A stretch of 64,000 bases of DNA from the NCBI RefSeq assembly GCF_009718825.1, contig NZ_WNHB01000003.1:124001-188000 (forward strand), in the 5' to 3' direction. Shown here piece by piece: positions 61,147 through 64,000 of the stretch (the first letter of the stretch is position 1; each line of letters begins with the position of its first letter). Origin of the DNA: Terrilactibacillus tamarindi. GTDB lineage: Bacteria; Bacillota; Bacilli; Bacillales; Sporolactobacillaceae. The position numbers were made by a program, and so were the translations under genes. The notes beneath the pieces were generated by a model. The model was not told where the DNA came from and did not search any database. It saw nothing but the letters and a program-made list of their open reading frames with translations.

Positions 61147-62172
61147 ATGAGGAAAGGCATCATCATCCTAACACTATTCGTTGCTATCATCATCTTGATT
61201 CCAGCTGTCATTGTATTACCGTTTTCACATGCCAAAGACATGAAAGCAGATCAAATGCCGAACAAAAGTAAACAAAATGTAGAGAAACAAAAAAGTAAAG
61301 TAAAAACCCCCAATATTACGGTAAGTGTCTATAGAGAAAATCTCAAAAAAACACAAAAAGTTCCGTTTAATGATTATCTGGTTGGAGTCGTAGGTTCTGA
61401 AATGCCAGCCAAATTTGATTTGGAAGCGCTAAAAGCCCAAACTTTGGCTGCAAGAACCTATATTATCAGCCATCTTCTGGGCTTAGGTTCAACCTCCTTA
61501 CCTGATGGAGGACAAGTGACCGATACGACGCAAAATCAAGTCTACAAGAATGATCAAGAACTTCGAAAGATATGGGGTAAAGACTATAGCTGGAAAATCA
61601 AGAAAATCAGACAGGCTGTGCTAGAGACAGCTGACCAAATTATTATGTATAAAGGAGAACCCATCTCCACTCCTTCTTTTTTCTCAACAAGCAATGGCTA
61701 TACAGAGGATGCGAAGGACTACTGGAGCAGTAATATACCATATCTTCAGTCCGTTTCCAGTCCATGGGATAAAGCCTCTCCAAAATACAAAGTCACAGAA
61801 AAGCAATCAGTCAGTACGGTCGAACAAAAATTAAACATAACTTTACCCAGTGCAGATGGTCCCATCGGTAAAGTCACCAAAAGAACGGAAGGAAAACGCA
61901 TCGCAACCTTCAAAATTGGGAATAAAACATTCACCGGTCGTGAAATTCGTGAAGCACTCAACCTAAGATCAACGGACTTCTCTATGACCAAAAAAGGCAA
62001 TCAAGTAAGCATTAAGACCATAGGCTATGGCCATGGAGTTGGAATGAGCCAATACGGCGCAGAAGGCATGGCGAAAGAGGGCGCGAACTACAAACAAATC
62101 CTTAGCCATTACTATAAAGGAACTTCAATTCAGAACATGGAACCATTCACAAAAAGATTAGAAGATAAATGA
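61147..62172 (+). CDS. spoIID: Stage II sporulation protein D
   Basis: Lytic transglycosylase of the engulfment machinery, acting with SpoIIM and SpoIIP on septal peptidoglycan. 341 aa. N-terminal anchor (GIIILTLFVAIIILIPAVIV). The SpoIID core has NDYLVGVVGSEMPAKFDLEALKAQ with the catalytic Glu in VGSEMP, AARTYII, and the C-terminal GYGHGVGMSQYGAEGMAKEG. GGGAGGACAT sets the ATG at 61147. The order murAA-spoIID is conserved. Confidence 0.92.
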   Translation: MRKGIIILTLFVAIIILIPAVIVLPFSHAKDMKADQMPNKSKQNVEKQKSKVKTPNITVSVYRENLKKTQKVPFNDYLVGVVGSEMPAKFDLEALKAQTLAARTYIISHLLGLGSTSLPDGGQVTDTTQNQVYKNDQELRKIWGKDYSWKIKKIRQAVLETADQIIMYKGEPISTPSFFSTSNGYTEDAKDYWSSNIPYLQSVSSPWDKASPKYKVTEKQSVSTVEQKLNITLPSADGPIGKVTKRTEGKRIATFKIGNKTFTGREIREALNLRSTDFSMTKKGNQVSIKTIGYGHGVGMSQYGAEGMAKEGANYKQILSHYYKGTSIQNMEPFTKRLEDK

Positions 62173-62178
62173 GTGATA

Positions 62179-62210
62179 AATAGACCACAAGGAGATTGTG
62201 GTCTATTAGT
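62179..62210 (+). terminator. Hairpin terminator after spoIID
   Basis: AATAGACCACAA pairs with TTGTGGTCTATT. The tail is only moderately T-rich. Confidence 0.7.
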
Positions 62211-62264
62211 ATGGAAAAAGTACCCGAATTTAGATCGTACGCACCGAGTTACGGAGGGGCGGCT

Positions 62265-62680
62265 CTAGTTTGAAGTGGTGCAATAAAAGGCAGAGTGGTG
62301 CAATTCACATTTGAAGCGGTGCAATCGGATCAGAGTGGTGTAATTCGTGTTTAGAGCGGTGCAATTAGAGGCCGGAGTGGTGCAATTCATGTTCGAAGCG
62401 GTGCAATTAACGTCAGAGTGATGCAATTCATGTTCGAAGCGGTGCAATTAACGTCAGAGTGGTGCAATTCATGTTCGAAGCGGTGCAATTAACGTCAGAG
62501 TGGTGCAATTCATGTTCGAAGCGGTGCAATTAACGTCAGAGTGGTGCAATCCAAGTTCGAAGTGGTGCAATCAATGTTTGAAGTGGTGCAATTAACGGCG
62601 GAGTGATGCAATCCATGCCTGAAGTAGTGCAATCCAAGCATGAGGTGATGCAATCCCATCGCAAAGTAGTACAAAACTAG
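62265..62680 (+). repeat. 20/21-bp repeat array 6 (TGCAAT type, 41-bp composite)
   Basis: About 20 units with cores at 62279, 62299, 62320, 62339, 62360, 62381, 62402, 62422, 62443, 62463 and onward to about 62649. Half-units TGCAATTCATGTTCGAAGCGG and TGCAATTAACGTCAGAGTGG (21 and 20 bp) alternate. The central four composites are identical, which implies recent duplication or conversion. Confidence 0.93.
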
Positions 62681-62757
62681 TTTGAAATTAAGAAAAGTAC
62701 AGGAGATGTGTGAGTCGAGTCAATGTTATCTGGAATGAGAGAGGAGTAATTAACTAA

Positions 62758-62788
62758 AATCCCCACCCATTCTAGTGGATGGGGCTAT
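62758..62788 (-). terminator. Terminator of the ABC ATPase gene
   Basis: On the minus strand CCCCATCC and GGGTGGGG form a GC-rich stem followed by ATTTTAG. Confidence 0.7.
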
Positions 62789-62794
62789 ATGTTT

Positions 62795-63919
62795 TTATAA
62801 TGCGATTGCTTCCTCTGTATTCAATGTAATGACTTCCTCAGTATCTTTATCAAAAAAATGAATTTTATCTAAATCAAAGGCAAGTTTGATTTGATCGCCA
62901 TTCTTGATATCAGTATCAATGACTTTAGCAACAATGTTTGTTCCGTTGATCGAGGTGTAAAGAAGACTTTCTGATCCCATTAATTCTGAAACATCAATTG
63001 AGGCATCAAATTGACCTGCAATTGTATCTTCAATTAAGTGCTCATTTCGATTAATATCTTCTGGTCGAATCCCTAATATAAACTCCTTATTGATATAACC
63101 TTTGGAGCGCAAAACCTCCAACTTGTCTTTTGGTAATGGGAAAGAAATATTTCCAATTCTTAGCTCGGTGTCAGAGCATGTCACAGGTATGAAATTCATA
63201 GCAGGCGAACCGATGAAACCGGCAACGAAAACATTAACAGGATGATTATACACTTCTTTAGGGGTACCAATTTGCTGAATAACACCGTCTTTCATAATGA
63301 CAATCCGTGAAGCCATTGTCATAGCCTCTGTTTGATCATGTGTGACATAAATCGTCGTCGTGTCTAAACGGCGGTGCAGCTTCGAAATTTCAGCACGCAT
63401 TTGTAGTCTGAGTTTGGCATCCAAGTTAGAAAGAGGCTCATCCATGAGGAATACTTTGGGATTACGAACCATGGCTCGTCCCAAAGCCACCCGCTGACGT
63501 TGACCACCGGATAATGCTTTTGGCTTACGTTTTAGGTAATCTTCCAGTCCAAGGATCTTGGCAGCTTCTTTTACTCTAGCATCAATCTCTGCCTTGGGTG
63601 TTTTTTTAATTTTTAATCCAAAAGCCATATTATCATAGACGGTCATATGTGGATAAAGGGCGTAGTTTTGAAAAACCATGGCAATGTCCCGATTTTTAGG
63701 AGCCACATCATTCATAAGTTTGTTGTCAATAAATAATTCCCCATCCGTTATTTCTTCTAGACCAGCAATCATTCGTAGTGTAGTAGACTTACCGCAACCT
63801 GAGGGGCCTACAAAGACAATAAATTCTTTATGCTTAATGTCCAAATTAAAGTTACTCACAGAAAGAGTGTCACTATTTTTGTACCTTTTACCAATGTTTT
63901 TCAATAGAATGTCTGCCAT
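62795..63919 (-). CDS. Carbohydrate ABC importer ATP-binding protein (MsmX/UgpC type)
   Basis: 374 aa. Walker A GPSGCGKSTTLRM, Q-loop FQNYALYPHMTV, signature LSGGQRQRVALGRAMV, Walker B VFLMDEPLSNLDAKLR and the H-loop THDQTEAM. A C-terminal TOBE/MalK-like regulatory domain follows (residues about 240-374). Such ATPases often energise several sugar importers, like MsmX in B. subtilis. No permease or binding protein is visible nearby. GGAGGC sets the ATG at 63919. Its length and domain order are complete. Confidence 0.9.
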   Translation of the reverse strand: MADILLKNIGKRYKNSDTLSVSNFNLDIKHKEFIVFVGPSGCGKSTTLRMIAGLEEITDGELFIDNKLMNDVAPKNRDIAMVFQNYALYPHMTVYDNMAFGLKIKKTPKAEIDARVKEAAKILGLEDYLKRKPKALSGGQRQRVALGRAMVRNPKVFLMDEPLSNLDAKLRLQMRAEISKLHRRLDTTTIYVTHDQTEAMTMASRIVIMKDGVIQQIGTPKEVYNHPVNVFVAGFIGSPAMNFIPVTCSDTELRIGNISFPLPKDKLEVLRSKGYINKEFILGIRPEDINRNEHLIEDTIAGQFDASIDVSELMGSESLLYTSINGTNIVAKVIDTDIKNGDQIKLAFDLDKIHFFDKDTEEVITLNTEEAIAL

Positions 63920-64000
63920 CAAATGCCTCCTGTATCTTTTTTGAATTATTTAATAGTATATATAAATTTAAATAGTTTGACAATTAGCGAATTGAACAAA

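Overview
The window is a chromosomal segment of a low-GC, endospore-forming Bacillales bacterium. It encodes Spo0F, SpoIIR, SpoIID, YwmB and the sporulation-linked penicillin-binding protein PbpG. Gene order largely follows, as I remember it, the ywf-ywm / atp part of the Bacillus subtilis chromosome: lipL, ywfO, ywgA, ywhD, pbpG, speB, ywiB, argS, cls, rpoE, pyrG, ywjG, spo0F, fba, tal, murAB, rho, rpmE, tdk, prfA, prmC, spoIIR, ywlC, mntP, ywlE, ywlG, glyA, upp, atpZIBEFHAGDC, ywzB, ywmB, murAA, spoIID. The species is not identifiable from sequence alone; the mosaic repeats suggest a lineage outside the B. subtilis group.

Layout. 1-11.4 kb: end of an EamA transporter gene, small conserved genes, lipoate metabolism (lipL), an HD hydrolase (ywfO), ywgA, an acetyltransferase, a decayed exporter fragment with small orphan genes, ywhD, pbpG and agmatinase. 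11.8-18.7 kb: assimilatory sulfate reduction (cysH-cysP-sat-cysC), then siroheme synthesis (sumT-sirB-sirC plus a HemD-like gene), that is, sulfate uptake and activation together with the cofactor for sulfite reductase. 19-27 kb: ywiB-argS, a glutamate-type symporter, cardiolipin synthase, RNA polymerase delta and CTP synthase, the last behind a textbook-looking CTP-sensing attenuator. 27-43 kb: spo0F, central carbon genes, murAB, rho, a zinc-free type L31 gene, a second symporter, tdk, prfA-prmC, spoIIR with a very long repetitive insertion, and ywlC. 43-49 kb: mntP, ywlE, ywlG, a Ktr potassium-channel regulator, glyA, upp. 49.5-56.7 kb: the complete F1Fo ATP synthase operon, with a strong promoter that has a cre-like site in its spacer. 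58-64 kb: ywzB, ywmB, murAA, spoIID and a reverse-strand sugar ABC ATPase.

The unusual content is between the genes. Six intergenic arrays (about 27.08, 34.8, 37.1, 56.85, 57.6 and 62.3 kb) hold well over 100 copies of a 20-21 bp unit with the core TGCAAT or CTCAAT. The spacing is very strict, exactly 21 bp for hundreds of bases in two arrays and alternating 20/21 bp in others. A second family is structured: GC-rich hairpin elements that share an ATCAGTGGG stem and a TTCAC right end, in about seven places. A third family is MITE-like, with GTTCAAAAAG terminal inverted repeats and four copies. The 21 bp arrays are the best candidate for something undescribed.

Start sites were re-chosen where a ribosome binding site favours an internal codon. 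Functions rest on motif and family recognition from memory; no database search was run.
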